From NCBI GenBank assembly GCA_964499575.1, contig CAZCLK010000006.1, forward strand, positions 1-64,000: 64,000 nucleotides of DNA, read 5' to 3'. The first letter of the stretch is position 1, and every line of letters begins with the position of its first letter. This DNA comes from JAAYCT01 sp964499575 (GTDB lineage: Bacteria > Bacillota > Clostridia > Saccharofermentanales > Saccharofermentanaceae). Shown here in pieces: positions 35,185-43,809 of the stretch. The position numbers and the translations under genes are program-made. The notes beneath the pieces are model-generated. The model was not told the DNA's origin. It saw nothing but the letters and a program-made list of their open reading frames with translations, and did not search any database.

Positions 35185-35849
35185 CAGAAACTCCGACCGA
35201 TGTTTTCGTACTTCCCCGGGACGAACTGCCGGCCGCTTTGGAGGCGGTGCTGTTTGCGTCGGGTGATCCCGTTTCGCTGGAACGGATCTGCGAAATTACG
35301 GGGGCGGAGAAAGAAACAGCGGTAAAAGCACTGCAAAAACTTACGGATCGCTACCATGAGGATCCGCGTTCGGGACTTTCGGTTCGTCGACTCGAAAATG
35401 ACTATGTCCTTTGCACAAAGCCGGAGATGAAACCGATACTCGAGCGCTTTTTCAAACCGAGGAGCCGCCCTCCGATGTCTCAGGCTACCTATGAAACGCT
35501 TGCGGTCATCGCTTATAATCAGCCGGTGACACGGGCCCAGGTCGAATCGGTCCGCGGTGTAAGCAGTGACAGTATCATCGCAAGGCTGTTGGAACGCGGA
35601 TGGATTCAGGAATGCGGGACACTCGACGCACCGGGTCGGCCGGTGTTGTTCGAGACTACCCAGCAATTCCTGATGGAGTTCGGGATCGAGTCCGTCGCGG
35701 AAATGCCCGCGATGGATTTGATGATGTACAGTACGATCCGGGATTTGGAAAAGTCTCTGGAAGAAGCGGCGGGCGCACGGGACAACCGTCAGGTATCCAT
35801 CGATCATTTACCGGCGGATCCGGATTTCCCCGATATGGGGCAGTTGTGA
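35181..35849 (+). CDS. scpB: Segregation and condensation protein B (ScpB)
   Basis: Two winged-helix domains that bind ScpA. 222 residues: ALEAVLFASGDPVSLERI near residue 15, and YETLAVIAYNQPVTRAQVESVRGV near 110 are family-typical. The stretch LLERGWIQECGTLDAPGRP is the ScpB signature. It starts in a 4-base overlap with scpA, so production is stoichiometrically coupled. Normal length (about 190-220). The carboxyltransferase operon starts 56 bp later. Confidence 0.94.
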   Translation: MTETPTDVFVLPRDELPAALEAVLFASGDPVSLERICEITGAEKETAVKALQKLTDRYHEDPRSGLSVRRLENDYVLCTKPEMKPILERFFKPRSRPPMSQATYETLAVIAYNQPVTRAQVESVRGVSSDSIIARLLERGWIQECGTLDAPGRPVLFETTQQFLMEFGIESVAEMPAMDLMMYSTIRDLEKSLEEAAGARDNRQVSIDHLPADPDFPDMGQL

Positions 35850-35905
35850 TTTGGGATATATGCGGCTTTTACAGCCGGTGACATATACAAGAAAGAGGTG
35901 TTTAA

Positions 35906-37396
35906 ATGGGTTCTTTGGAAAAAATGGCTGCTTTTAAGGAAGAGTACGCCAAGAATGCGGCGGGACTGCGGCGCGAACGGATCGGCGACCGAAGATTGGC
36001 GGAGCTTTTCGATCCGGACAGTTTCGTATGTTTGGACAGCAAGGTTGTTTCCAGACCTTTTTCGGATGCTTTTGACCGTCCTCCGGTCGAGGGCGACGGT
36101 GTAACGGTCGGTTACGGCACGATTGACGGAAGATTGATCTTTGCGGCATCACAGGATCCGGAAGTGTACGGCGGTTCCATGGGTCGGGCACACTCGATGA
36201 AAATCGTCAAAGCGATCCAAATGGCCGTCGATTCGAATGCTCCGTTTATCGCGCTGTTCAGTTCCGGCGGCGCAAGAGTGGAAGAGGGCATAATCGCTCT
36301 CGAAGGCCTCGGCGCGGTCTTGGCCGCCCTGTCGGATGCCAAAGGTGCGATCCCTTTGTTGACTGCTGTCATGGGTCCTTGTCCGGGAGGGCTCGCAATC
36401 GCGGCGGCCAAGTCGGATTTTATATTCATGGTCAACAAAATGTCGGGGCTTTTTGTCAACAGTCCCTCTCTTTCGGTTATATCCGATGCCCAGTCTGTTT
36501 CCCCGGAGGATATCGGGACCGCGGACATGCATAAGAAGACCGGCTTGGCGAATTTTATCGTCGACTCGGAAGCGGAATGCTTCGTGAAGATCCGGGAGCT
36601 TCTGACGTATATTCCGCTGGTTTCGGATACCGGCGCGTGCGCTTACCGTGCGGAAGTACCGAAAGACGATCCGAACCGTACCTCGGACATTCTGGATACC
36701 ATGGCGACGGAATCGGATATACGCCCGGTTTCTGCGGTGAAGGTGTTTACGGAGATTGCGGACAATAACAAAATTTTGATCATCGGGAAAGATTATGCTC
36801 CGGATATGACCGTCGCGCTGGGGCGCATGGACGGATTGACCGTCGGGTTCATCGGTAATGAAGCGCAGAGAATGTCGCCTCACGGCATTCGAAAAGCATC
36901 AAAATTCGCCCGCTTCTGCGACAACTTCATGATCCCGATCGTTACGCTTACCAATTCCGAAGGATTTGAGCTTGGTTATAACACGGAAATATCGGGGATC
37001 CTTGAAGAAGCTTCGGATCTGATCGACGCTTTTGCGTCTTCCGACGTGCCTCGGGTAGCCATCCTTGCCGGTAAAGCGATCGGCACCGCGTATCTTTGCA
37101 TGAACAGTAAAATGATCGGCGCCGACAGCGTTTTCGCCTGGCCGACATCGGAGGTCTCCATCCTTTCCGCCGATACGGCAGCACACATTCTGTACCGCGA
37201 TAAGATTGCCGGCAGTGAGGATCCGATCCAAGCCAGAGCACAGCTTGTTGAAGAATATAAGAACCAAATTGCGGATGCGAAGGTCGCAGCGTCCGCAGGT
37301 CAGGTCGATGAACTGATTGCTCCGTCGGCAACAAGGCCGCGTGTGATCAGCGCATTGGACATATTGCTTTGCGCCTACCCGCTCACAGAAGCATAA
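35906..37396 (+). CDS. Biotin-dependent acyl-CoA carboxyltransferase (MmdA/12S type)
   Basis: 496 residues with two crotonase-like halves: N-terminal VGYGTIDGRLIFAASQDPEVYGGSMGRAHSMK region with FSSGGARVEEGI near 115 and PCPGGLAIAAAKSDFI, and C-terminal half with VGFIGNEAQRMSPHGIRKASKFARFCD, VTLTNSEGFELG and AWPTSEVSILSADTAAHILY. Oxyanion-hole glycines are visible in each half. It moves a carboxyl group between biotin and an acyl-CoA (propionyl or acetyl). Neighbours are a biotin carrier and an oxaloacetate/pyruvate carboxyltransferase, giving the subunit set of a transcarboxylase. RBS gaggtg. Acyl-CoA specificity is not readable. Confidence 0.85.
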   Translation: MGSLEKMAAFKEEYAKNAAGLRRERIGDRRLAELFDPDSFVCLDSKVVSRPFSDAFDRPPVEGDGVTVGYGTIDGRLIFAASQDPEVYGGSMGRAHSMKIVKAIQMAVDSNAPFIALFSSGGARVEEGIIALEGLGAVLAALSDAKGAIPLLTAVMGPCPGGLAIAAAKSDFIFMVNKMSGLFVNSPSLSVISDAQSVSPEDIGTADMHKKTGLANFIVDSEAECFVKIRELLTYIPLVSDTGACAYRAEVPKDDPNRTSDILDTMATESDIRPVSAVKVFTEIADNNKILIIGKDYAPDMTVALGRMDGLTVGFIGNEAQRMSPHGIRKASKFARFCDNFMIPIVTLTNSEGFELGYNTEISGILEEASDLIDAFASSDVPRVAILAGKAIGTAYLCMNSKMIGADSVFAWPTSEVSILSADTAAHILYRDKIAGSEDPIQARAQLVEEYKNQIADAKVAASAGQVDELIAPSATRPRVISALDILLCAYPLTEA

Positions 37397-37420
37397 TGAG
37401 AAATTACGGAGGATAACACA

Positions 37421-37840
37421 ATGAAGAAGTACAGAATCACGGTAGACGGAAAGTCGTACGAAGTCGATGTTGAGGAGATGGGTCATGGGATCGCTGTGCC
37501 TTTGAGTTCAGTAACGGCACAACCGGCAACCGCTCCCGCACCCGCAGCACCCACGGCACCGGTCGCGCCGGCCGCACCGGCCGCAGAGCCGCCGAAGGCC
37601 GTCGTTGCTTCGGCCGCTTCCGTCCAGGGCGAAAAACTCCCGGCTCCGATGCCCGGAACGATCTTGTCGGTATCGGTTTCCGCCGGACAGGCCGTTAAAA
37701 AGGGAGAGGTTCTCCTGGTCCTGGAAGCAATGAAAATGGAAAACGAAATTGTAGCGCATAAGGACGGCGTGATCAGCGGTGTATTTGTTCAGAAGGGCTC
37801 GACCGTCAACGCGGGCGAACCTTTGGTTGCATTCGCATAA
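37421..37840 (+). CDS. Biotin carboxyl carrier protein
   Basis: 139 residues: a short N-terminal region, an Ala/Pro-rich flexible linker (about 30-65), and a biotinyl domain with APMPGTIL and the biotin attachment motif EAMKME (target Lys about residue 107). It carries the carboxyl group between the two carboxyltransferases of the operon. RBS acggagga eight bases before ATG 37421. It matches the 1.3S subunit of transcarboxylase and the gamma/BCCP of decarboxylases. It is 24 bp from the preceding gene and 22 bp from the next one. Confidence 0.93.
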   Translation: MKKYRITVDGKSYEVDVEEMGHGIAVPLSSVTAQPATAPAPAAPTAPVAPAAPAAEPPKAVVASAASVQGEKLPAPMPGTILSVSVSAGQAVKKGEVLLVLEAMKMENEIVAHKDGVISGVFVQKGSTVNAGEPLVAFA

Positions 37841-37862
37841 ACGCCGGGGAGAGGAAGAAATA

Positions 37863-39254
37863 ATGGTTAAGATAACTGAGACAATTCTTCGCGACGCACA
37901 TCAATCCCTGATCGCGACGAGAATGACCTTTGCGGACATGGAACCGATGCTTGCGGATCTGGACAAGGTCGGCTACAACGCTTTGGAGTGTTGGGGCGGC
38001 GCAACCTTTGATTCTTGTGTCCGCTTCCTGAATGAAGATCCTTGGGACCGGCTGAGAAATATCCGTAAGGCTTGTCCCAACACAAGCCTTCAGATGCTGT
38101 TGCGCGGACAGAACCTTTTGGGGTACAAGCATTACGCCGATGATGTCGTCGATTATTTCGTTCAAAAATCGATCGCGAACGGGATCGATATCGTCCGCAT
38201 TTTCGACGCGCTCAATGATTACCGGAATATCGAACGCGCGGTAAAGGCCACCAAGAAGGAGGGCGGAAAGGTTCAGGCCGCTGTTGCCTATACCACCAGC
38301 CCCTTCCACTCGAATGAGGTTTTTGCCACAGATGCCAAGCGGCTCGAGGATATGGGCGCAGACTCGATCTGCATCAAAGACATGTCCGGTCTCCTTTTGC
38401 CCTATGAGGCGTTCGAGCTGGTCACCGCCATCAAGAAGGCGGTCAAGATCCCGATCGAGATGCATACCCACTACACGTCCGGTTCCGGGTCCATGACCTA
38501 CCTCAAGGCCATCGAAGCCGGAGCGGACATTGTGAACTGTGCCTTGTCTCCGCTCGCGATGGGCACTTCCCAACCGCCGACGGAGCCGTTGGTCGCAGCG
38601 CTGATCGGAACACCGTACGACACCGGCTATGACTTGGATCTTCTTTCGAAGATTTCGGAATATGCCGTTACTTTACGCGAAAAATACCTCGCTTCCGGAC
38701 TTCTCAACCCGAAAGTACTGGGCGTGGATGTGAATGCGCTGAAGTACCAGGTCCCCGGCGGAATGCTGAGCAATCTGGTATCTCAACTCAAGCAGGCGGG
38801 AAAAGAGGACCAACTCAATGCCGTGCTCAACGAGGTCCCGCGTGTCCGTGAGGATTTTGGTTTCCCGCCGCTCGTGACCCCTTCGTCTCAAATTGTCGGA
38901 ACGCAGGCCGTCATGAATGTCATCACCGGAGAGCGCTACAAGATGGTTCCCAAAGAATCGAAGGCGCTCGTCCGCGGAGAGTACGGAAAGACCCCGGCTC
39001 CGATCGCGAATGAAATCGCCCGGAAAATCCTGGGCGACGAGCCGATGATCACGTGCAGGCCCGCGGATAATATCGCGCCGGAACTGGAAAACGTCCGGTC
39101 GCAGATGTCCGAATACATCGAACAGGAGGAGGATGTCCTCACTTGGGCGATGTTCCCGCAGGTCGCCGAAAAGTTTTTCAAGGAGAGACGGGCTCGTCTC
39201 CACGGGATCGACGACAAGATCGGAAGTTTTGATGGGGCATATCAGCCGGTCTGA
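37863..39254 (+). CDS. Oxaloacetate decarboxylase/transcarboxylase alpha-type carboxyltransferase (5S type)
   Basis: 463 residues: an HMGL-like barrel, ETILRDAHQSLIATRM at the N-terminus, CWGGATFDSC near 45, LLRGQNLLGYKHYADDVV, RIFDALND near 115, IKDMSGLL near 178 and the metal-binding MHTHYTSGSG near 205, then the conserved C-terminal region. This is the alpha unit used for oxaloacetate or pyruvate; it lacks a fused biotin domain, which the preceding gene supplies. ATG 37863 follows gagaggaag. No beta (OadB) Na+ pump gene is in this cluster, so a soluble transcarboxylase is more plausible than a Na+ pump, though the beta subunit could lie elsewhere. Confidence 0.88.
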   Translation: MVKITETILRDAHQSLIATRMTFADMEPMLADLDKVGYNALECWGGATFDSCVRFLNEDPWDRLRNIRKACPNTSLQMLLRGQNLLGYKHYADDVVDYFVQKSIANGIDIVRIFDALNDYRNIERAVKATKKEGGKVQAAVAYTTSPFHSNEVFATDAKRLEDMGADSICIKDMSGLLLPYEAFELVTAIKKAVKIPIEMHTHYTSGSGSMTYLKAIEAGADIVNCALSPLAMGTSQPPTEPLVAALIGTPYDTGYDLDLLSKISEYAVTLREKYLASGLLNPKVLGVDVNALKYQVPGGMLSNLVSQLKQAGKEDQLNAVLNEVPRVREDFGFPPLVTPSSQIVGTQAVMNVITGERYKMVPKESKALVRGEYGKTPAPIANEIARKILGDEPMITCRPADNIAPELENVRSQMSEYIEQEEDVLTWAMFPQVAEKFFKERRARLHGIDDKIGSFDGAYQPV

Positions 39255-39315
39255 TCCGCAAATCCGACAGGAAATGAACGCGGATCGAAAGAGTTCCGGT
39301 TCATGCAAAAGCTAT

Positions 39316-39365
39316 GAAATGAAAGTTTTCCCAGGAAGGCTTTCATTTCTGCTTTTATTATTGTT
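39316..39365 (+). terminator. Likely terminator of the carboxyltransferase operon
   Basis: 10-bp stem gaaatgaaag/ctttcatttc, 14-base loop, then tgcttttatta. The stem is A/T-rich and the T run is broken, so strength is uncertain. A TATAAT for the next gene follows at 39374-39379. Confidence 0.55.
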
Positions 39366-39416
39366 ATTCCGTGTATAATTGAATTGTTTGAATAATCGTA
39401 CGGAGGACTTCTATCC

Positions 39417-40355
39417 ATGCAACAGTTCGATGCCGGGGAGGAAAACAAGAAGTATTCGGGTCTGGTCGAGCGGATCGAGGCCGAGATGCCCCGGATGAGT
39501 AAGGGGCAGAAGGCGATCGCCCGGTTCATTTTATCGGAATACGAGCGGGCGGCCTATATGACGGCCGCCAAAATCGGCGAGCAGACCGGCGTTTCGGAAT
39601 CAACCGTCGTTCGTTTCACGATGGAGCTCGGGTATGACGGATATCCGCATTTTCAGAAAATGCTCCAGGAGGAGCTTAAAGAAAAACTCACATACCTGCA
39701 GCGTCTCAATGCTTCCAAACGCTTCGAGGGAGACGCACAGGTGCTCCGGTCGATCATGCAGACCGACATCGAAAATCTCAAATACACGATGGATACGGTG
39801 AGCACGGAGGATTTCAGCCGGGCTGTGCAAATGATCCTTTCGGCGAGAAAGATCTACCTGATCGGTCTCCGGAGCGCATCTCCGCTTTCTTCGTTCATGC
39901 ATTTCTATTTCACGCTTCTTTTTGATGACGTGCGTCATATTCATACGAACAGCGCGAACGAAGTGTTTGAGCAGGTCCTGCCGATCGGACCGGGGGATCT
40001 GATTGTCGGAATCAGTTTCCCGAGGTATTCGTCACGGACCATCCAGTCCATCAAATATGCGCGACAGCGCGGAGCGTCGGTCCTGGCGATCACGGATAAA
40101 CCCGGATCTCCTCTGGCGGACAATGCGGACGTGGCGCTTTACGCCCGTTCGGATATGGCCTCGTTCGTCGATTCCCTCACATCGCCGCTTTCGTTGATCA
40201 ACGCGATAATCGTTGCGGTAGGCATCCATCGCCGCGAGCATATCGAGCAGACCTTTGAAGCGCTTGAAAATCTCTGGGACGAGTACAAAGTTTACGACAA
40301 GGGCAAGGACCGGGTGGCGGTTCTGCCGGAACCCAATTCCGACACTCAACAATAA
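39417..40355 (+). CDS. RpiR-family transcription regulator (HTH-SIS)
   Basis: 312 residues. N-terminal helix-turn-helix (about 28-90: MSKGQKAIARFILSEYE, YMTAAKIGEQTGVSESTVVRFTMELGYDGYPHF) and C-terminal SIS sugar-phosphate-binding domain (about 130-285: KIYLIGLRSASPLSSFM, DLIVGISFPRYSSRTI, ASVLAITDKPGSPLADNADV). RpiR proteins sense phosphosugars. Start ATG 39417 follows acggaggac. It probably begins a transcription unit: a TATAAT lies 37 bases upstream, and the gene is 15 bp from the HutP-like gene. Its target genes are unknown. Confidence 0.88.
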   Translation: MQQFDAGEENKKYSGLVERIEAEMPRMSKGQKAIARFILSEYERAAYMTAAKIGEQTGVSESTVVRFTMELGYDGYPHFQKMLQEELKEKLTYLQRLNASKRFEGDAQVLRSIMQTDIENLKYTMDTVSTEDFSRAVQMILSARKIYLIGLRSASPLSSFMHFYFTLLFDDVRHIHTNSANEVFEQVLPIGPGDLIVGISFPRYSSRTIQSIKYARQRGASVLAITDKPGSPLADNADVALYARSDMASFVDSLTSPLSLINAIIVAVGIHRREHIEQTFEALENLWDEYKVYDKGKDRVAVLPEPNSDTQQ

Positions 40356-40370
40356 AGGACGATAAACACT

Positions 40371-40790
40371 ATGAAAGAGGGCACTGCCGACAGTAAAATC
40401 ACTGCTTCATCCGCGATCCGGATCGCCTTGACCATGACGCGGGAAGAGGAAGCCGAGCTCAAAACCAAACTGCTCGAGCAAAACATTCGATCCGCGGCCG
40501 CTGATTTCGGAGGTGAATTCATCTCTTCGGTATCCAAAATCATCGAGCGTTGCATCGTCGCCGCACAGCGCGAAGGGATCATTACGAGCACGCATCTCGA
40601 AGAGGGGGCTTTAGCCGGTGCCGCGAGAGAAGCGATCTCCCAGATTACGTCGAAGGCCATCGGCCTGAATGTCGGGGGAAAGATCGGCATTGCCCGATTT
40701 AACGACCATATCAGTGTCTGCATGTTTTTCGGCATCGGTCTTTTGCATTTAAACGAAATTGCCGTCGGGCTCGGGCATCGGGCGATTTAA
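40371..40790 (+). CDS. HutP-family protein
   Basis: 139 residues. In Bacillus, HutP is an Mg2+/histidine-dependent RNA-binding antiterminator of the hut operon. Here the family core is visible: GGKIGIARFNDHISVCMFFGIGLLHLNEIAVGLGHRAI fills the last third, including the metal/histidine-site histidines HIS, HLNE and GHR. The rest (AAADFGGEFISSVSKIIERCIVAAQREGII) is helical. There are no hut genes nearby; in Clostridia this gene is regularly next to cmk. So the name describes family, not role. RBS aaagga before ATG 40371. Confidence 0.85.
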   Translation: MKEGTADSKITASSAIRIALTMTREEEAELKTKLLEQNIRSAAADFGGEFISSVSKIIERCIVAAQREGIITSTHLEEGALAGAAREAISQITSKAIGLNVGGKIGIARFNDHISVCMFFGIGLLHLNEIAVGLGHRAI

Positions 40791-40829
40791 ATCGATTATG
40801 AATGCAGTAAGCAGCGAAAGGAAGGGGCA

Positions 40830-41531
40830 ATGGAGCATTTTCAGATAGCGATTGACGGACCGTCCGGATCCGGGAAGAGCACATTGGCGCGTTCCGTCGC
40901 TTCCGCTCTGGGCATCCTGTATCTCGACACGGGAGCGATGTACCGTGCGTGCGGGCTAAAGGCTCTGGACCTCGGAATCGATCCGAAGGACGAGCCGCGT
41001 ATCTGCCTGATGCTCGAGGACTTGCGTCTCGACATTCTTTTCGAAAATAAAAGCCAGCGCGTCATTCTGGACGGGGAGGATGTTACGGACAGGATCCGTT
41101 TGCCGGGGGTATCCGTAGCCGCGTCCGATATTTCGAGCCTGAGGCCGGTCCGTGAGCGTATGGTGCGCATGCAAAGAGAAATCGCCGGGAAAAGGAACGT
41201 AGTCCTGGACGGTCGGGATATCGGAAGTTATGTTTTGCCGGAAGCGCCCTTCAAGTTTTTTCTGACGGCCGACTCTGAAGAACGTGCGAGGCGAAGACTC
41301 GAGGAAATGGCAGTCCGCGGTGTGACCGGTCTGACCTACGAGGAGGTCCTCGCCGATATCAAATATCGCGATCATCAGGATTCCACACGTTCCTTCGCTC
41401 CGCTCGTCAAGACGCCGGACGCTGTTGTCATCGATACGACTTATAATACGGCGGAGGAGACACTTCAGAAGTTGCTCTCGTATCTTCCGGAGGAAGTAAG
41501 ATCCCGAACCGGACCATGTAATCGATCATGA
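40830..41531 (+). CDS. cmk: Cytidylate kinase
   Basis: Phosphorylates CMP and dCMP. 233 residues; Walker A IDGPSGSGKSTLA near residue 5, YLDTGAMYRA near 35, RDIGSYVLPEA near 130 and the C-terminal YKDRDH-like KYRDHQDSTRSFAPL near 175 are family-typical. RBS aaggaaggggc precedes ATG 40830. The stop overlaps the start of the ispH-S1 fusion by four bases, an arrangement common in Clostridia (cmk-ispH/S1). Confidence 0.96.
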   Translation: MEHFQIAIDGPSGSGKSTLARSVASALGILYLDTGAMYRACGLKALDLGIDPKDEPRICLMLEDLRLDILFENKSQRVILDGEDVTDRIRLPGVSVAASDISSLRPVRERMVRMQREIAGKRNVVLDGRDIGSYVLPEAPFKFFLTADSEERARRRLEEMAVRGVTGLTYEEVLADIKYRDHQDSTRSFAPLVKTPDAVVIDTTYNTAEETLQKLLSYLPEEVRSRTGPCNRS

Positions 41532-43702
41532 AAATCACGTCTGCCCGATCCTCCGGTTTCTGTTTTGGTGTGGACATGGCCGTACGGACCGCACATGAAA
41601 GCCTGAAGGCTTATCGTCCTCACATGCCGATTTACATGTTCGGAGAAATTACGCACAACGAAAAGGTCGTTTCCGAGCTCTGCGCCAAGGGTATGATTCT
41701 TGTACACGATGTCGGGGAAGTCAAACCCGAAAGTACGGTCCTGATCCGCGCCCACGGCATATCGCCCGAAATACGGCGTTCTCTTGAGGCCAAGAGTTGC
41801 GAGATCATTGACTGTACGTGTCCGTTTGTCACGAAAATTCACGAAATTGTACGCGAAAAGTCAGCGGAAGGCAAGCGGATCCTGATCGCCGGGGCGCCGG
41901 ATCATCCGGAGGTCCTCGGAATCCGTGGAGAGGCCGTCAATCCGGTGACGGTCATCGAGTCCGCCGAAGAATTAAAAGACACTCAAATCGAGTCGGATAC
42001 CGTATTGATTGCTCAAACAACCTTTTCGGCTGCCGAATTTGCGAAAATTCGCGATATTGTCAAGGAAAAAATTGCAAACGAACAGATTTTTGATACAATA
42101 TGTAATACGACTGAGAACAGGCAGCGCGAAGCTTCGGCTCTCGCAGCCGTTTCCGATTGCATGATCGTGATCGGTTCGGCGGCAAGCTCGAACACCCTGA
42201 AGCTTTTTGATGTTTGCAAAGGCAGTTGTGCCAAGACGTTTCTTATCCGTGACATCAAGGATCTCGAAACCATCCTTCCCGATCCGGTATTCAGATCGGA
42301 CGATTGCCGGGTGGGTGTCACTGCGGGAGCGTCAACACCAGATTGTATTATCAGGGAGGTTATCCGAACGATGAGTGAGAACCAGGCTTCGGCCAATCAG
42401 GAACATTCCGAGTTTAATTTCGGAGATTATGTCGACAACATTCCGCAACTCAGAAAGAATGCGACGGTAAGGGGGGCAATTACTTCCGCAGATAATGAGT
42501 TCGTGTATGTTGACGTTCACGACAAATCCGAAGGAAGGATACCTCGTCACGAGTTTTTGAGCGATCCCGATTTCGATCTGGACGCGGCCATTGAAGCGCA
42601 CGAAGCAATCGAAGTGTATGTCCGGAGTGTCCGAAACTCCGATATGGGCAAAGAAATTCTTCTTTCCAAAGCGCATGTGGATTTTGGCAAGTACAAGGCA
42701 CAAGTAGAAGAGGCGTACGAGAATAAGATCCCGGTCACCGTGAAAATCACCGGTGTGGTCAAGGACGGAGTCATCGCCAATTACGGCGGAGTGGATATCT
42801 ATATCCACCGGACTCAGTTGGATTTGCTTACGGTCGAGGACTTGGATTCGTATCGCGGCAGGTCGGTCGAAATTCTCGTGACCCAGTATGATCCGGATAA
42901 GCGCCGCTTGCGCGTTTCCGGTTCCAGAAGAGCACTTCTCAATATGATGCGCAAGGAAAAGGCATCAGAGGTTTGGGATGCGATCGAGGTCGGTGCAAGG
43001 TATGACGGCATCGTCAGAAGTCTGACGGATTTCGGCGCTTTTGTGGACATCGGGGGCGTGGACGGACTGGTCCATGTTTCGGAATTATCCTGGAATCGTA
43101 TCCGCCATCCGTCCGAAGTCGTATCGGTCGGGGATAAGATCAGCGTTTATGTCAAGGACTTTGATCCGGAGAAGAAACGGATCTCTCTCGGTTACAAGAA
43201 GGTTGAAGACGATCCGTATCACAATGTTGAAGAGCGCTTCCCGGTCGGAACCATCGTTCACGGCAAGGTCGTCCGTATGTTCCAGTTCGGCGCATTTATC
43301 GAGTTGGAGTCGGGATTGGATGCCTTGTGCCATGTTTCGCAAATCTCGAACGTTCGCCTCACGAAGCCGGAAGATGTTCTTTCCGAAGGTATGGAAGTCG
43401 TCGCGCGCGTTTTGGATGTTAACAACGACACCAGAAGGATCAGCGTCAGCATCAAGGAAGTCGAACCGATCGATCCGGATTACGCGGACGCAGAGCCTTT
43501 GGAGGAAGAAGTGTCAACACCGGAATCCGATGTCACTACTGAAGTCGAAAAAGACGAATCGGCATACACGGACACAGTACCGGTCGCTCTCTCCGAAGCC
43601 GAACCGGCCTCCGGGAGCCCGGCGGAACCCGTCACCGGACAGGTCGGCGAGGAACCCGTATCTGCAGACTCAGAAACGACCGGAGATGACAAAGCGGAAT
43701 AA
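41528..43702 (+). CDS. Fusion of IspH (HMBPP reductase) with ribosomal protein S1-like domains
   Basis: 724 residues. N-terminal IspH domain (about 1-280) carries the three conserved cysteines of the [4Fe-4S] site: Cys12 (FCFGV), the Cys near 96 (DCTCPFV) and the Cys near 195 (DTICNTTENRQ), with HGI and PDHPE histidines. It converts HMBPP to IPP/DMAPP, the last MEP-pathway step. A linker leads to four S1 RNA-binding repeats (about 310-375, 395-465, 485-560, 575-640), the third and fourth being the most canonical (GIVRSLTDFGAFVDIGGVDGLVH, FGAFIELESGLDALCH). The last 75 residues are acidic Glu/Ser/Pro-rich. Coupled by overlap to cmk. Both parts look intact. Confidence 0.94.
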   Translation: MKITSARSSGFCFGVDMAVRTAHESLKAYRPHMPIYMFGEITHNEKVVSELCAKGMILVHDVGEVKPESTVLIRAHGISPEIRRSLEAKSCEIIDCTCPFVTKIHEIVREKSAEGKRILIAGAPDHPEVLGIRGEAVNPVTVIESAEELKDTQIESDTVLIAQTTFSAAEFAKIRDIVKEKIANEQIFDTICNTTENRQREASALAAVSDCMIVIGSAASSNTLKLFDVCKGSCAKTFLIRDIKDLETILPDPVFRSDDCRVGVTAGASTPDCIIREVIRTMSENQASANQEHSEFNFGDYVDNIPQLRKNATVRGAITSADNEFVYVDVHDKSEGRIPRHEFLSDPDFDLDAAIEAHEAIEVYVRSVRNSDMGKEILLSKAHVDFGKYKAQVEEAYENKIPVTVKITGVVKDGVIANYGGVDIYIHRTQLDLLTVEDLDSYRGRSVEILVTQYDPDKRRLRVSGSRRALLNMMRKEKASEVWDAIEVGARYDGIVRSLTDFGAFVDIGGVDGLVHVSELSWNRIRHPSEVVSVGDKISVYVKDFDPEKKRISLGYKKVEDDPYHNVEERFPVGTIVHGKVVRMFQFGAFIELESGLDALCHVSQISNVRLTKPEDVLSEGMEVVARVLDVNNDTRRISVSIKEVEPIDPDYADAEPLEEEVSTPESDVTTEVEKDESAYTDTVPVALSEAEPASGSPAEPVTGQVGEEPVSADSETTGDDKAE

Positions 43703-43730
43703 ATATGCCGCAGCATTAGACTTCGTCTAC

Positions 43731-43773
43731 GAGCCTTGCTGCGATCCGCGCGGCAGGGCTCGTACTCTTATTT
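43731..43773 (+). terminator. Likely terminator of the rpiR-hutP-cmk-ispH/S1 run
   Basis: 12-base arms 43731-43742 and 43750-43761 pair fully with three G-U pairs (gagccttgctgc/gcggcagggctc) around a 7-base loop, followed by gtactcttattta. The downstream T run is weak. Confidence 0.55.
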
Positions 43774-43809
43774 AGATTATGCCCCGCACTTTGCATTCGG
43801 GAGAAGACA

